Shown here piece after piece: positions 17,209 through 30,044 of a stretch of DNA of 50,199 nt (positions are counted from its first letter, which is position 1; every line of letters starts with the position of its first letter). The notes beneath the pieces were generated by a model that saw nothing but the letters and a program-made list of their open reading frames with translations, ran no database searches and was not told the origin of the DNA. Source of the stretch: Candidatus Endomicrobiellum agilis (GTDB lineage Bacteria > Elusimicrobiota > Endomicrobiia > Endomicrobiales > Endomicrobiaceae). The position numbers were made by a program, and so were the translations under genes. The stretch lies in assembly GCA_020328155.1 (NCBI GenBank), contig JAIXMX010000011.1, positions 1 through 50,199 of the forward strand, read 5' to 3'.

Positions 17209-17888
17209 GCTTATGACGTAAAATATTCTGAATCAAGTTTGAAACTGCATTTTCGCTTTTTCCTCTCGGGAGGGAAAGTGCCTATTTTTGTTAACCCTTC
17301 CATCGCGCTAGAGTCAAGGCTTGAAATATATAGGCAGCCGCTGTTTTCAACTGCGACAGAGTATTGTCTGTCGAGTTTTCAAAGTCATTATTCAAATCTG
17401 GTTCAGAATTATTTTCCGTACGACACGAACTTTTTTGTTATTCTATTTTTGCACTGATATTTAATGTCTTGCAGGCTATAAACCATATTACAAAAAAGAT
17501 ATTTTTTATAGTATATAAAGACTCCTAAAGATAAAAATCTTAAATCCTCAATGTAGGAAAATATGTCTTAAAAGCGCATTAACGGCAATTTCTCTGAAAC
17601 GCTTAGACGCTTGCTATTCCACAATGGCAAATAATTTTATACGGCATAAGCGAACCGTCTCCGAATTTTTCAAAAGCTTCATTTTTTTAGGACGACAATA
17701 ATCTCAACGACAGATCTTTATTGTATGCATAATAAGTAATATGATACCTTTAAAATTTAGTTTTACATGCGAACTCAACGGTTGCGGTTACAATTTTTGT
17801 CAATTCCACAAAACTATTAACACAACAACGCGGGACTGCAACTAAAGTCCAAAATTAGTTTACGCTCAATGATAAAAAAGGAATTTAA
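17209..17888 (+). other. 680-bp gap inside the biotin region, possible decayed gene
   Basis: No intact gene. A plus-strand frame of 72 codons (17239-17457) has no recognisable family. Near 17575-17700 a frame reads AISLKRLDACYSTMANNF then IRHKRTVSEFF. This weakly resembles the N-terminus of BioC methyltransferases (the F-S-x-A-A-x-x-Y-x-x-H pattern), but no SAM-binding GCGTG motif follows. The long gap between otherwise same-strand genes of one pathway suggests lost genes. The bioC reading is tentative. Confidence 0.25.
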
Positions 17889-19034
17889 ATGCTCAACAAC
17901 TTTTTATTAAAAAGATTATCAGAAATAGAAAGCGGCGGTCTGCTTAGAACGTTAAACACAATACAATCAAGTCCAGCGTCGACAATTAGAATAAACGGAA
18001 AAAGCTTCATAAACTTTTCATCAAATAACTATTTAAATCTCGCCGGAAATAAAGAAATAAACGAAGCAGCTATGAACGCTGTTGAAAAATACGGATTTGC
18101 AGGCACATCTTCGCGCTTAATATGCGGCAATCTTTCAATTCATGAAAAATTGGAAGCCGAACTCGCCGCTTTTAAAAATAAACAAGCTTCGCTCGTTTTC
18201 CCGAGCGGTTATCAGGCTAACGTCGGCGTTATAAGCGCATTGATGTCAAACGAAAAAAATTCGTGCATAATAATGGACAAACTAAACCACGCTTCGCTTT
18301 GGGACGGAGCAAAACTTTCCAGCAGCAGAATTTTCGTCTACGAACACTGCGATATGAATTCACTTGAAAAATCGCTCAAACGAGCGCATAAATATGAAAT
18401 TAAATTGACAATAGCCGAGTCAGTTTTTTCTATGGACGGAGATTTTACGCCTTTAAGAGATTTCGTCGAACTATGCCAAAAATACGGCGCTGTGAGCATG
18501 CTTGACGAAGCGCATTCAACGGGAGTTTTCGGAGAAGAAGGAAAAGGACTTGCCGAAGTTTTCAACGTTTCAAACAAAATAGACATAACCGTCGGCACGC
18601 TTTCAAAAGCTTTCGCTGTACAAGGCGGCTTTGTCTGCGGCTCTCGCCAACTTATTAACTTTCTAATCAGTAAAAGCAGAGCTTTCATATATACAACGTC
18701 AGTTTCCCCAGCAATATGCGCCGCCGCTTTAAAATCTTTGGAAATCGTGAAAAGAAGCGACGCTCAAAGGTCGTTTTTATTGAAAACAGCCGAATATTTA
18801 AAAAACAAATTAAACAAACTTGGTCTTAACACCTTAAACACACAGTCCCAGATAATACCCGTTATAACCGGAAGTATTGAAAATACTGAAAAAACATCGT
18901 CTTATTTACGAGAGAAGGGAATTTACATTCCGGCAATCAAACCGTCTACGGTGCCCAAGGAACAATCGAGGATAAGAATTTCGCTTACGTCGGGACATGT
19001 CGCCCGTGATGTTGAAAAATTGATAGATTCAATT

Positions 19035-19049
<15 letters not shown>
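17889..19049 (+). CDS. bioF: 8-amino-7-oxononanoate synthase
   Basis: The protein has 386 residues. It is a PLP enzyme that condenses a pimeloyl thioester with alanine, the first step of biotin ring assembly. The family signatures are FSSNNYLNLAGN, GTSSRLICGN, VFPSGYQANVG, DEAHSTGVFG, and GTLSKAFAVQGGF with the PLP lysine. The fold also fits glycine C-acetyltransferase; the adjacent bioA and bioD genes decide for BioF. ATG 17889 has AAGGA about 8 bases upstream. The last 15 bases overlap the end of bioA, which runs in the opposite direction. Confidence 0.94.
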
Positions 19050-21073
<2,024 letters not shown>

Positions 21074-21359
21074 TTATTTCATCACCTCGACAAATTGACG
21101 TAATTATCCTAAGAATAATCTTCTTTTGAAAAGCAGCAAAACAGTTGAGTATATCGAATAACGACATGGCAAATCCAACAATTAAACGCAACTTAAACTT
21201 AAATGAAAGACAAAAAGACAAGTTAAATGCTTGCTCAAAGTATTGCCCGACAATGAAGAAAAAGTAGCAATAATAATTGATAAACGATGAAAAGCAGTCG
21301 TCTTTATAAATTTTAAAAAAGTTTCAAAGCGCTTCAGTACGGAAGAATAACAAGTTTTT

Positions 21360-23966
21360 TTAATTTACATATTTCTTTCTAAATTCCAGATTATTTCCGT
21401 CTATCTCTGTCGTATCCACAACAATATTGTCACCCTCTTTAAATTCTCCCGAAATGAGTTTTGAAGAAAGAGGATTTAGCAAATATGTCTGTATGGCTCT
21501 CTTTAAAGGTCGCGCGCCGAAGGCGGGATCATATCCTTTTGAAGAAATAAAATCCTTCGCTCTATCGGCAAGCTCGACATGAATATTTTTTGCCGCAAGA
21601 CGGTTTTCAAAAGATTTAATCTGTATGCCGATAATCTTACTTAATTCCTCTTCTCTCAAATTTTGGAATATTATTATTTCATCTATTCTGTTTAAGAACT
21701 CCGGTCTGAAGTAGCTGTGGAGTTCCTGCGTAACTTTTTCTTTCATTTCGTTATAGTCATCGCATATCTGAATATGCTGCGAGCCTATGTTTGACGTCAT
21801 TATAACTACCGTATTTTTAAAATCAACAGTCTTCCCATGTCCGTCCGTAAGCCTACCGTCATCAAATAGCTGGAGCATAACGTTAAACACTTCAAGATTT
21901 GCTTTTTCAACTTCGTCAAACAAAACTACGCAATAAGGTCTTCTTCTTACGGCTTCCGTCAATTGCCCGCCTTCTTCAAATCCGACATATCCGGGCGGAG
22001 CGCCTATAAGTCGCGACACGCTGTGTTTTTCCATGTATTCGGACATATCGATTCTCACTATATTCTTTTCATTATCAAACAGAAGTTCTGCAAGCGCTTT
22101 CGCAAGCTCAGTTTTGCCGACGCCTGTAGGACCTAAAAACAAAAATGAGCCTATAGGTTTATTGGGATCCGAAAGTCCAGAACGAGACCGCCGCACCGCA
22201 TTTGCTATCGCGAATATAGCTTCGTCCTGACCGACAACTCTCTCATGCAGCTTATTTTCCATTTTAAGAAGCTTCTGCATTTCGCTTTCCATCATGCGCG
22301 TAACGGGTATTCCCGTCCATTTGCTCACAACTTCGGCAATATCTTCTTCGTCAACTTCTTCTTTCAACATCTTCTTTTTTTTCTGCAATTTAAGAAGTTT
22401 TTTATTTTCCTCTTCCAGTTGTTTCTGCATCTGTGGAATTTTTCCGTAACGAATTTCCGCGACAGCATTTAAATTGCCGTCTCTTTCGGCTCTCTGTTCT
22501 TCAATTTTTATGTTTTCAAGTTCTGCTTTAAGCCGGCTAATTTCCGAAATCGAAGATTTCTCTTTTTCCCAGTGAGCTTTCATTTCAGCGGAATCCTGTT
22601 TCAACTTATCTATTTCTTTTTCCATATTCGCAAGGCGCTCTTTTGATGCAACATCAGTTTCTTTTTTTACCGCCTGTCTTTCAATTTCAAGTTGTCTCAG
22701 CTTGTGTTCCACAGCGTCAAGTTCTATGGGCATAGAGTCTATTTCTATTCTCAATTTACTTGCAGACTCGTCAATCAAATCTATAGCTTTATCAGGCAGA
22801 TATCTGTCCGTTATATATCTCGCGCTCAACGACGCCGCGGCAACAAGCGCCGAATCCTTTATTTTCACGCCATGATGCACTTCATATTTTTCCTTTATAC
22901 CCCTTAAAATTGCAATCGTATCTTCAACGGACGGTTCGCCTGCAAAAACCGGCTGGAAACGCCTTTCCAAAGCAGCATCTTTTTCAATATACTTTCTGTA
23001 CTCGTCAAGAGTCGTCGCCCCGACAAGTTTAAGTTCCCCGCGCGCAAGCATAGGTTTTAACATATTCGCAGCATCAACCGCACCCTCGGCGGAACCTGCA
23101 CCGACTATAGTATGCAACTCGTCAATAAAAAGAATTATCCCGCCCTGAGCAGACTGAATTTCTTTTAGAACTGCCTTAAGCCTGTCTTCAAACTCGCCTC
23201 TGTATTTTGCACCCGCTATTAACGCTCCCAAATCTAAAGCTATAACTTTTTTATCTTTCAAATTTTCAGGGATATCTCCGGAAACTATACGCTGCGCCAG
23301 TCCTTCTACTATTGCCGTTTTACCGACACCCGGCTCGCCTATAATAACAGGATTGTTTTTTGTTCTCCTTGATAAAACCTGCACGCATCTGCGAATTTCT
23401 TCGTCTCTGCCTACAACGGGATCAAGCTTTCCGATTATCGCCAGATTGGTCAAATCTCTTCCATATTTTTCCAAAGCCTGATATTTGTCTTCAGGATTTT
23501 GGTCCGTAATTCTCTGATCTCCTCTTATGCTCACAAGTATTTTTAAAATAACATCTTTCGTAAGTCCGTACTTTTTTAATATTTTCGAAGCAATCTCAGA
23601 GCTTTCCTCAGATACAGCAATAAAAATATGTTCCGTAGAAACAAACTCATCTTTTAAACTTTTCGCCGTCTTTTCGGAATTATTCAAAACTTTGTTTAAC
23701 CCTTGAGATAAAAATAGATTTCCGCCTGAAACTTTTGACTTCTTTTCAATTTCCGAGAGCAGATCTCTTGAAATATCCTCAAATAACATATTTCCATGCT
23801 CCGCCGCGAATTTCTTTATTATCGCTCCGATTGTTCCATTTTGCTGCTTTACTAAAGCGTACAAGAGATGTTCAGAAGTGAGTTCCTGATTGCCGTATTC
23901 CGCCGCTATATTTTGCGCATCTGCTAGAGCTTCTTGCGACTTAATTGTAAATTTAGAAAGATTCAT
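21360..23966 (-). CDS. clpB: ATP-dependent chaperone ClpB
   Basis: The protein has 868 residues. It is a hexameric AAA+ disaggregase that works with DnaK to rescue aggregated proteins. An N-terminal Clp-N double repeat (residues 1-150) is followed by AAA1 with [13 protein letters not shown] and ILFIDELHT. The long coiled-coil M domain (about residues 410-530, [20 protein letters not shown]) distinguishes ClpB from ClpA and ClpC. AAA2 has [23 protein letters not shown] and the C-terminal D2 domain ([16 protein letters not shown]). A strong AGGAG precedes ATG 23966. Intact. Confidence 0.98.
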   Translation of the reverse strand: MNLSKFTIKSQEALADAQNIAAEYGNQELTSEHLLYALVKQQNGTIGAIIKKFAAEHGNMLFEDISRDLLSEIEKKSKVSGGNLFLSQGLNKVLNNSEKTAKSLKDEFVSTEHIFIAVSEESSEIASKILKKYGLTKDVILKILVSIRGDQRITDQNPEDKYQALEKYGRDLTNLAIIGKLDPVVGRDEEIRRCVQVLSRRTKNNPVIIGEPGVGKTAIVEGLAQRIVSGDIPENLKDKKVIALDLGALIAGAKYRGEFEDRLKAVLKEIQSAQGGIILFIDELHTIVGAGSAEGAVDAANMLKPMLARGELKLVGATTLDEYRKYIEKDAALERRFQPVFAGEPSVEDTIAILRGIKEKYEVHHGVKIKDSALVAAASLSARYITDRYLPDKAIDLIDESASKLRIEIDSMPIELDAVEHKLRQLEIERQAVKKETDVASKERLANMEKEIDKLKQDSAEMKAHWEKEKSSISEISRLKAELENIKIEEQRAERDGNLNAVAEIRYGKIPQMQKQLEEENKKLLKLQKKKKMLKEEVDEEDIAEVVSKWTGIPVTRMMESEMQKLLKMENKLHERVVGQDEAIFAIANAVRRSRSGLSDPNKPIGSFLFLGPTGVGKTELAKALAELLFDNEKNIVRIDMSEYMEKHSVSRLIGAPPGYVGFEEGGQLTEAVRRRPYCVVLFDEVEKANLEVFNVMLQLFDDGRLTDGHGKTVDFKNTVVIMTSNIGSQHIQICDDYNEMKEKVTQELHSYFRPEFLNRIDEIIIFQNLREEELSKIIGIQIKSFENRLAAKNIHVELADRAKDFISSKGYDPAFGARPLKRAIQTYLLNPLSSKLISGEFKEGDNIVVDTTEIDGNNLEFRKKYVN

Positions 23967-24997
23967 ATTATACTCCTATCTACATTATATATTAAAACAT
24001 TATTCGCATACACTGCATACCTGTCTCAAAACCGCCGCAACCGTTTGGAACAATAAAGTATATAAGCACATCACCAAAAATTAACGACAAAGCTCAGAAT
24101 CAAAGTAAAATAGAAAATTACAAAAACAATATATTCTTTCACTCGCAACTTCACTGCAACTTCCTTGTTAGTAAAATCCGTATCCTAAAAAGCTTTACAG
24201 CTCAGATGTTTCGCCTTTCAAAACGGCAAACGGAAACCAAAGATAATCCCCATAGGAAAATTTTAGAAATTAAGGATACACAACAAAGCCTGCAACAACC
24301 GACCTCTTCATAAATCTACAATGACAAATACCGCATGGCAGTCCGTTCAATTTGAGGCTTTTCACAGTTGAATTTGTTTTCCCTTTAAGTCTCTCAATCT
24401 ATCCGCTCAAGTTTTTTCAACCGCTCTAAAATAACTTTTACTGTTTCAACCGGCGAATCAAGAAGCTTTAAATATCTAAGTTTTTTTAACTTTACCGACG
24501 CCATCTGTTGCGGTTTATTTCCGCCGCATCCGCCTGCATGCTATGCGCAGACGCTAAATACTTGAGGTGATTATACTAAAAATTTTTTTTCATTTGAATA
24601 TTGAAAAGAAATCGCTTAGAATAACATTAAAATAATATGAAAAAATACAATAAAAATATGACCTCTAAAAACCGTTAAAATTTTGCGGACTAAACATCTA
24701 TTTTGACCAGTATTTTACAGATTCACATTCTCTAATAAATGAATTAAAATAAATATATAGCAAGGTTAACGTAAAACGCGAATTAAAAATATTTTAGATG
24801 TTACCAAAGCGTCGTATATTATATAACCGATATACCTGCGGTTGAAAGAAAAGATAAAAAAATGATAAAATAAATCAAAGGCATATATATAATTATTAAT
24901 GATAAATTAGGTGACTTAGACTTTTTTATCATTTAAATATATCTAATAATCTAAACTGCAGAAGCATTGTAGGCGTACAAAACGGGAGACGATAAAA
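23967..24997. other. 1-kb gap between clpB and the antiporter gene
   Basis: AT-rich and mostly without frames. The only coding-like part is the 36-codon frame described at 24394-24504. Beyond it, a minus-strand frame reads ERLKGKTNSTVKSLKLNG with no family match. No promoter for the antiporter gene is clear, although its ribosome site is good. Confidence 0.4.
24394..24504 (-). CDS. Small ORF, 36 residues, helical; possibly a gene tail
   Basis: The frame reads MASVKLKKLRYLKLL then DSPVETVKVILERLKKLE, a lysine-rich amphipathic helix pattern with clean coding character. The frame is open upstream of the ATG (CGGNKPQQ), so it may be the tail of a decayed gene rather than a free small protein. 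A possible minus-strand promoter (TTCAAA, 17 bp, TATAAT) lies about 65 bp upstream, near 24570-24600. The GCGG/CCGC pair just before the ATG could form a small hairpin. No family recognised. Confidence 0.3.
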   Translation of the reverse strand: MASVKLKKLRYLKLLDSPVETVKVILERLKKLERID

Positions 24998-26338
24998 ATG
25001 TTATCAAAATTCATTAATTGGATAAAGCCTCTACCGGATGCGAAAAATCCACTTACAGATGAGAAACAAATTGCAAAACAATATAAACATTGGCGCATCA
25101 GAATGTTTTTGGGAATGTACGTAGGTTACGTAATGTACTACTTTACACGAAAGAATCTGACTTATGCAGCACCTTCTATAATGAGAAAGTTCAATATTTC
25201 AATGCTGGATTTAGGCATTGTGAGTTCAACATCATATGTAGCATACGGCATCGGCAAATTTATAAGCGGTTTACTCGCTGATAAATGCAATATAAGAACT
25301 TTTATGGCAATAGGACTGATAGGATCTTCTTTAGTTAACCTTTTCTTCGGTTTTCTTCCATCTCTGCCTCTGCTAACTTTATTCTGGGGGATAAACGGAG
25401 GACTGCAATCTATGGGGTTTCCGCCGGTGGCAAAAGGACTGGTATATTGGTTCTCCCCAAAGGAAAGAGCAACTAAATGGACTTTGTGGTCATCTTCTCA
25501 TACGGTTGGTACTTCACTGGGAGGAATAGCGACTGGTATTTGTATAGCAATAGGAGGCTGGCATGCGGTTTTTTATATACCTGGCATAGTCGGAATAGTG
25601 ACAGGCACAATTCTGCTCTTTACTTTGACAGACAAACCTTCATCTATAGGACTACCGCCTATTGACGTCTATCACAAGGACACAATGCCGGTAAAAAGAC
25701 AAAGTGGTCTTTCCCATTGGCAGCTTTTAACTAAATATGTTTTCGCCAATCCGTTTCTTTGGTCACTTGCGATAGCTTATATATTTATATACTATATCCG
25801 TTTTGCAACGCTAGACTGGAGCACCGTATTTATGGAGACCAGAGGCATAGAGAACGCACGCGCAGCTTTTCTGCTGTCAACTATGCCATTCGTCGGCACT
25901 CTAGGCGGCATATCGTCCGGTTGGATTGCAGATAGATTTTTTAAAGGACGCTGCACGCCTGTCAATCTCATATATTTATTCTGTTTGATTTTCTGTTTAC
26001 TGGGCATGTATCACTTTATTCACGCTACAACACCAACATGGATTATGGTATTATTTCTATCTTTAGTCGGCTTTTTTGTAGACGGTCCGCAAAACCTTGT
26101 GGGAGGAGTACAGACATCTCGTCTTACAGTACAGGAATCTGTATCTGCCGCTTGCGGTTTCACCGGAATGTTCGGATACGGAGGCGCTTTTATGTCGGGC
26201 TTTGGCGTAGCCTTGCTTGTTGCGAAGTGGGGCTGGCACGGATTTTTTGTGTCCTGTATCGCATCTTGTATACTAGCAATGTTCTTTATAAGCTTGACGT
26301 GGAAGAAAGAAGCTGTGCTCAACAAAAAGTCATCTTGA
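24998..26338 (+). CDS. uhpC: Hexose-phosphate:phosphate antiporter (organophosphate MFS family)
   Basis: The protein has 446 residues and about 12 membrane spans. It belongs to the UhpT/UhpC/GlpT family that imports sugar phosphates in exchange for inorganic phosphate. The family signature around YYFTRKNLTYAAPSI and the loop LADKCNIRTFMAIGL are visible, as are GINGGLQSMGFPPVAKGL and FSPKERATKWTLWS. Similarity in style is to UhpC-type proteins, which act as glucose-6-phosphate carriers in intracellular bacteria such as chlamydiae. The start has GGGAG upstream. An OprB-like porin gene follows on the same strand, pointing to a carbohydrate uptake role. The exact substrate is inferred. Confidence 0.88.
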   Translation: MLSKFINWIKPLPDAKNPLTDEKQIAKQYKHWRIRMFLGMYVGYVMYYFTRKNLTYAAPSIMRKFNISMLDLGIVSSTSYVAYGIGKFISGLLADKCNIRTFMAIGLIGSSLVNLFFGFLPSLPLLTLFWGINGGLQSMGFPPVAKGLVYWFSPKERATKWTLWSSSHTVGTSLGGIATGICIAIGGWHAVFYIPGIVGIVTGTILLFTLTDKPSSIGLPPIDVYHKDTMPVKRQSGLSHWQLLTKYVFANPFLWSLAIAYIFIYYIRFATLDWSTVFMETRGIENARAAFLLSTMPFVGTLGGISSGWIADRFFKGRCTPVNLIYLFCLIFCLLGMYHFIHATTPTWIMVLFLSLVGFFVDGPQNLVGGVQTSRLTVQESVSAACGFTGMFGYGGAFMSGFGVALLVAKWGWHGFFVSCIASCILAMFFISLTWKKEAVLNKKSS

Positions 26339-27182
26339 AAAGCTCGAATTGAAAACAAAAGTCGCAGGTTATACAATAAACGCCTCGAATATGCAAATGA
26401 ATACATAAAATATCTCGAGTGCTATATGAGTGTATAAAATGTTCTTGATGGTGGCATTTAATTTAAGGCATTTCAAACAGTATCATCGAGGCAATAAGAA
26501 CAAGAAGGGACAATCTGTCATGTATAGGTGACCCGCACACATCTTTCTAACTGACAGTCTATTTTTTAGGAGAATTCTTAAAAATATGAAAAAGTTAATA
26601 ATATTTAGAAGTGAGTTCTTTTTAACAGTTGAGAAATGAGACCAAGAATATGCCAAGCCTACCATAACCAATATGCAACGGCGGATAAAACGGAGAAAAC
26701 AGAAACCGCGCTGTCCAAATATCCTTTTTTAGCAAAGGTATTGCCTCATGTCGACATCGCTTTCTCTAAAGTTTTACCAATTAGCTTGAATAATATATTG
26801 GCTCTTTATATAATCGTTAAAACTAAAAAAGCAACTAGGTCAGCTTTAGCGATTATAAAGCTTATGATGAAGAACTATTTAGCCAAAATTAATAATAACT
26901 TGAGGAAAATAGCCGAGATATAACGAGTAATATATACGTTAAATTGTAATTTGTTATATTTTATTAGGACTGTACAATTTAGCGCGATATTTGCGCACAA
27001 TACGCTTCCGCATAATAAAATCGAACAACAGCAAACGCAGTGTTCCCATCCAGATAGTAAGGCAGATGAGGATGCCAGATAAATCGATATCACCTAGAAC
27101 ATTGTCGGAATACATACCTATAAAACAAATTGGAGGCGACAAAGACGACCCATTTTATAAGTTTTGACAATTGACAATCAGA
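26339..27182 (+). other. Gap between antiporter and porin genes
   Basis: A plus-strand frame at 26636-26923 (95 codons) has a moderately hydrophobic middle (FLAKVLPHVDIAFSKVLPI) and a lysine-rich tail, but no recognisable family. A short frame just before it starts with a good ribosome site (AGGAG) at an ATG near 26585, and stops after 17 codons. The two could be pieces of one frameshifted gene. A GGAGG at 27132 is too far from the porin start to serve it. Confidence 0.3.
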
Positions 27183-28385
27183 ATGAAAAAACTAATGAAC
27201 AAAAAAATAATGGCAGTTTTAGCAGCGGTAGCGCTTACGGTGGGCGTGAGCAGTGCGGCATTTGCTATGGAATTGTTTGGAACTCAAGTTGCGGGGGAAT
27301 GTGCATTTACTCTACAGAGAATGCCTGACGTAATGAAAGCCTCTACGATGGAATATAATAGATCTACTCTACAGATGACGCCTGACGACATTAAAAATTA
27401 CATAGACTTAATTAAAGCAACATTTGCATTTTCTTTAAAACTCACAAAAGAATTTGAAAATAACGGTAAACTCGTAGTGCGTTTTAAAGGGGGGGAAGGA
27501 AATGGACTTAACGATAATTTAGAAACGTATTCAAAAATAAACGAATCCGCTGACCCAGGTGCTTTCATAAAAAATACTGAACTATTCTATCAGCAGTCTT
27601 TTTTAGACAATAAGTTTATCGTTAACTTCGGTAAATTTGGTGTGGGGGCTTATTTTGCCGACAACAATTATACTTCACAGTTTTTGACTGGAGCTTTCTC
27701 AACTGATAAAACAATTAGTATTTCCCCCTCACTTCTCGCGCTAAGATTAAACTACGCCGCAATAACTGATATTAGCATTGATTACGCCTATTTTACCTAT
27801 TTTTTAACAAAAGCTTCTCCTGGACCCGGTAAAGGACTAAGTATCTTGCAGGTTACATATAAACCTCATGAAGGTGGAAATTACAGAGTATATGTATGGA
27901 CGAACAACACATATCATCGTTCTTATCAGTCTCGTGAAATGAATAGAAAATACTATGGGACCTGCGGTATTGGCATAAGCGCAGATTACGCAATAAATGA
28001 AAGAGTCGGCGTATTTGCCAAAATTGGACACAAAAATCCTTATGTCGGAACTATAAACGATAGAGAACACGCTGAAAGTCCCTCGTTTAATCTTCCTCCA
28101 CCGTCAACATTATGGAATGTCGGCATTCAGGTAAAAGACTTAACAAATAATGCATTAGGGTTTGCTATCGGACAAATATCCGGAGATTGTGTCTTAAAAA
28201 GCAATAACATAGATAATTTTAAATACGGCAAAGAAACGCAGATAGAGTTGTATTATAAATATAAAATAAATAATAACATTTCTATCATTGCGAATTTACA
28301 GTATTTAGCGAACCTTAAGGGCGGAAATACATCTTACAACCACGATACAGTTGTCATCGGTATAAGAACTCTTATCGCTTTCTAA
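27183..28385 (+). CDS. OprB-like carbohydrate-selective porin
   Basis: The protein has about 400 residues. A signal peptide of about 30 residues is clear (charged start, hydrophobic AVLAAVALTVGVSSAAFA, likely cut after AFA). The mature part alternates polar and hydrophobic residues as in an outer-membrane beta barrel. It ends with the OprB-type strand pattern (QIELYYKYKINNNISI, then VVIGIRTLIAF with a terminal Phe). Such porins pass sugars through the outer membrane. I placed the start at ATG 27183; ATG 27195 is also possible. Neither has a clear ribosome site. Together with the upstream antiporter it makes a plausible sugar-phosphate uptake route. Confidence 0.82.
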   Translation: MKKLMNKKIMAVLAAVALTVGVSSAAFAMELFGTQVAGECAFTLQRMPDVMKASTMEYNRSTLQMTPDDIKNYIDLIKATFAFSLKLTKEFENNGKLVVRFKGGEGNGLNDNLETYSKINESADPGAFIKNTELFYQQSFLDNKFIVNFGKFGVGAYFADNNYTSQFLTGAFSTDKTISISPSLLALRLNYAAITDISIDYAYFTYFLTKASPGPGKGLSILQVTYKPHEGGNYRVYVWTNNTYHRSYQSREMNRKYYGTCGIGISADYAINERVGVFAKIGHKNPYVGTINDREHAESPSFNLPPPSTLWNVGIQVKDLTNNALGFAIGQISGDCVLKSNNIDNFKYGKETQIELYYKYKINNNISIIANLQYLANLKGGNTSYNHDTVVIGIRTLIAF

Positions 28386-28440
28386 CTTTTTCCACAATAG
28401 ATTTTGTTTTATAAGTAAACAATGCAAGATAGAGTGTTTT

Positions 28441-30027
28441 TCATTTTTCAGCATTTTTTAACGCTGCATCAATAAAACCTTTAAAAAGAGGATGGGCTTT
28501 CATCGGTCTTGAGCCAAACTCAGGATGAAACTGCACTCCTACGAAAAACGGATGGTTTTTCATCTCTATAATTTCAGGAAGCATTCCTTTGTGGTATGCG
28601 CTTACAAAAAGTCCAGCTTTTTCCAATATATCTATAAATTCAGGATTCATTTCATATCTATGTCTGTGTCTTTCTTCGATTTCCACGGTTTTATATAAAT
28701 TATATGCCAATGTGTTTTTCTTTACTTCAGACTTGTAATTTCCAAGCCTCATTGTGCTGCCTCTATAACGTATATTTTTCTGTTCGTCAAGAATTTTTAT
28801 TACGGGATATTTCGTGTTTTCATTAAATTCCGTAGAATTCGCACCTTTAAGCTCCGCCAAATTTCTTGCTACCTCTATGACGCTGCATTGCATTCCCAAA
28901 CATATTCCTAAGAATGGAATCTTATTTTCTCTCGCATAAGTTATCGACTCTATCTTACCTTCTATGCCTCTGCTGCCAAATCCGCCGGGAACTAAAACAG
29001 CATTGTAACTTTTTAATTTTTCAATCAAGTTTTTATCTTCGGCTCCTAAATAATGCACTTCAGCTTTTGCACTTAATTCCGCCGCAGCGATATTTAAAGA
29101 TTCGTCAATAGACTTGTAAGCGTCTTTCAAATCCGCGTATTTTCCTACGACGGCAATTTTAACTTTCTTATTAAATCTAGCGGCGGCTTTTATTTTTGCG
29201 AACCACGTTTCATCAAATTTCTTTTTAGGTTTTATGTTAAGTCTTTCTATTATCAGAGAATCGACATCCTGTCTATACAGAGCTTCTGGAATATAATAAA
29301 TCGACGGACTGTCTAACGCCTCAATTACATAATCCTCTTTCACATTGCAAAAAAGCGATATTTTTCTCTTCAATGATTCATCGAGCCTGTGTTCCGTTCT
29401 GCATATTATCATATCGGGAGAAATGCCTATCTCTCTCAATTTATTAACCGAATGTTGCGTAGGTTTCGTTTTCAATTCGCGCGCGCCCGCAATATATGGA
29501 ACAAGAGTGACATGTATACTAAAAATGTCTTCTTTTTTATTTTCAAGTTGAAACTGTCTTGCGGCTTCCATAAAAGGGAGACTTTCAATATCTCCAACAG
29601 TCCCTCCGATTTCAATTATCGAGATATCGCAATCATCTTTTAGCGCTGCAAAACGCTTCTTTATTTCGTCTGTAATATGAGGTATGACTTGAACCGTAGC
29701 CCCGTCATAATCCCCCCTCCTTTCCATGTTGATTACAGTTTGGTAAATATCACCAGCAGTATTCGTATTTGCTTTGCTTGTATAAATATCTAAAAATCTC
29801 TCGTAAGTTCCTAAATCCAAATCTGATTCTGCACCATCTATCGTCACAAAAACTTCGCCATGCTGATAGGGATTCATCGTTCCCGGATCCACGTTTATAT
29901 AAGGATCAAACTTTATCATACTGACTTTAAAGCCGTGAAGCTGCAAAAGTTTGCCTATGCTCGCACCAGAAATGCCTTTGCCTAAAGAACTTACAACTCC
30001 GCCGGTAATAAAAATATACTTTGCCAT
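28441..30027 (-). CDS. pyrG: CTP synthase
   Basis: The protein has 528 residues and aminates UTP to CTP with glutamine. The synthetase domain begins KYIFITGGVVSSLGKGIS, and DPYINVDPGTMNPYQHGEVF is the family signature. The C-terminal glutaminase domain has the oxyanion segment LVPGGFGSRG and the nucleophile in FLGICLGMQ, with VQFHPEF near the end supplying the His/Glu pair. It starts 17 bp after purF on the same strand, so the two nucleotide genes form an operon. Confidence 0.98.
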   Translation of the reverse strand: MAKYIFITGGVVSSLGKGISGASIGKLLQLHGFKVSMIKFDPYINVDPGTMNPYQHGEVFVTIDGAESDLDLGTYERFLDIYTSKANTNTAGDIYQTVINMERRGDYDGATVQVIPHITDEIKKRFAALKDDCDISIIEIGGTVGDIESLPFMEAARQFQLENKKEDIFSIHVTLVPYIAGARELKTKPTQHSVNKLREIGISPDMIICRTEHRLDESLKRKISLFCNVKEDYVIEALDSPSIYYIPEALYRQDVDSLIIERLNIKPKKKFDETWFAKIKAAARFNKKVKIAVVGKYADLKDAYKSIDESLNIAAAELSAKAEVHYLGAEDKNLIEKLKSYNAVLVPGGFGSRGIEGKIESITYARENKIPFLGICLGMQCSVIEVARNLAELKGANSTEFNENTKYPVIKILDEQKNIRYRGSTMRLGNYKSEVKKNTLAYNLYKTVEIEERHRHRYEMNPEFIDILEKAGLFVSAYHKGMLPEIIEMKNHPFFVGVQFHPEFGSRPMKAHPLFKGFIDAALKNAEK

Positions 30028-30044
30028 CTATAACAGTTTCCCTT

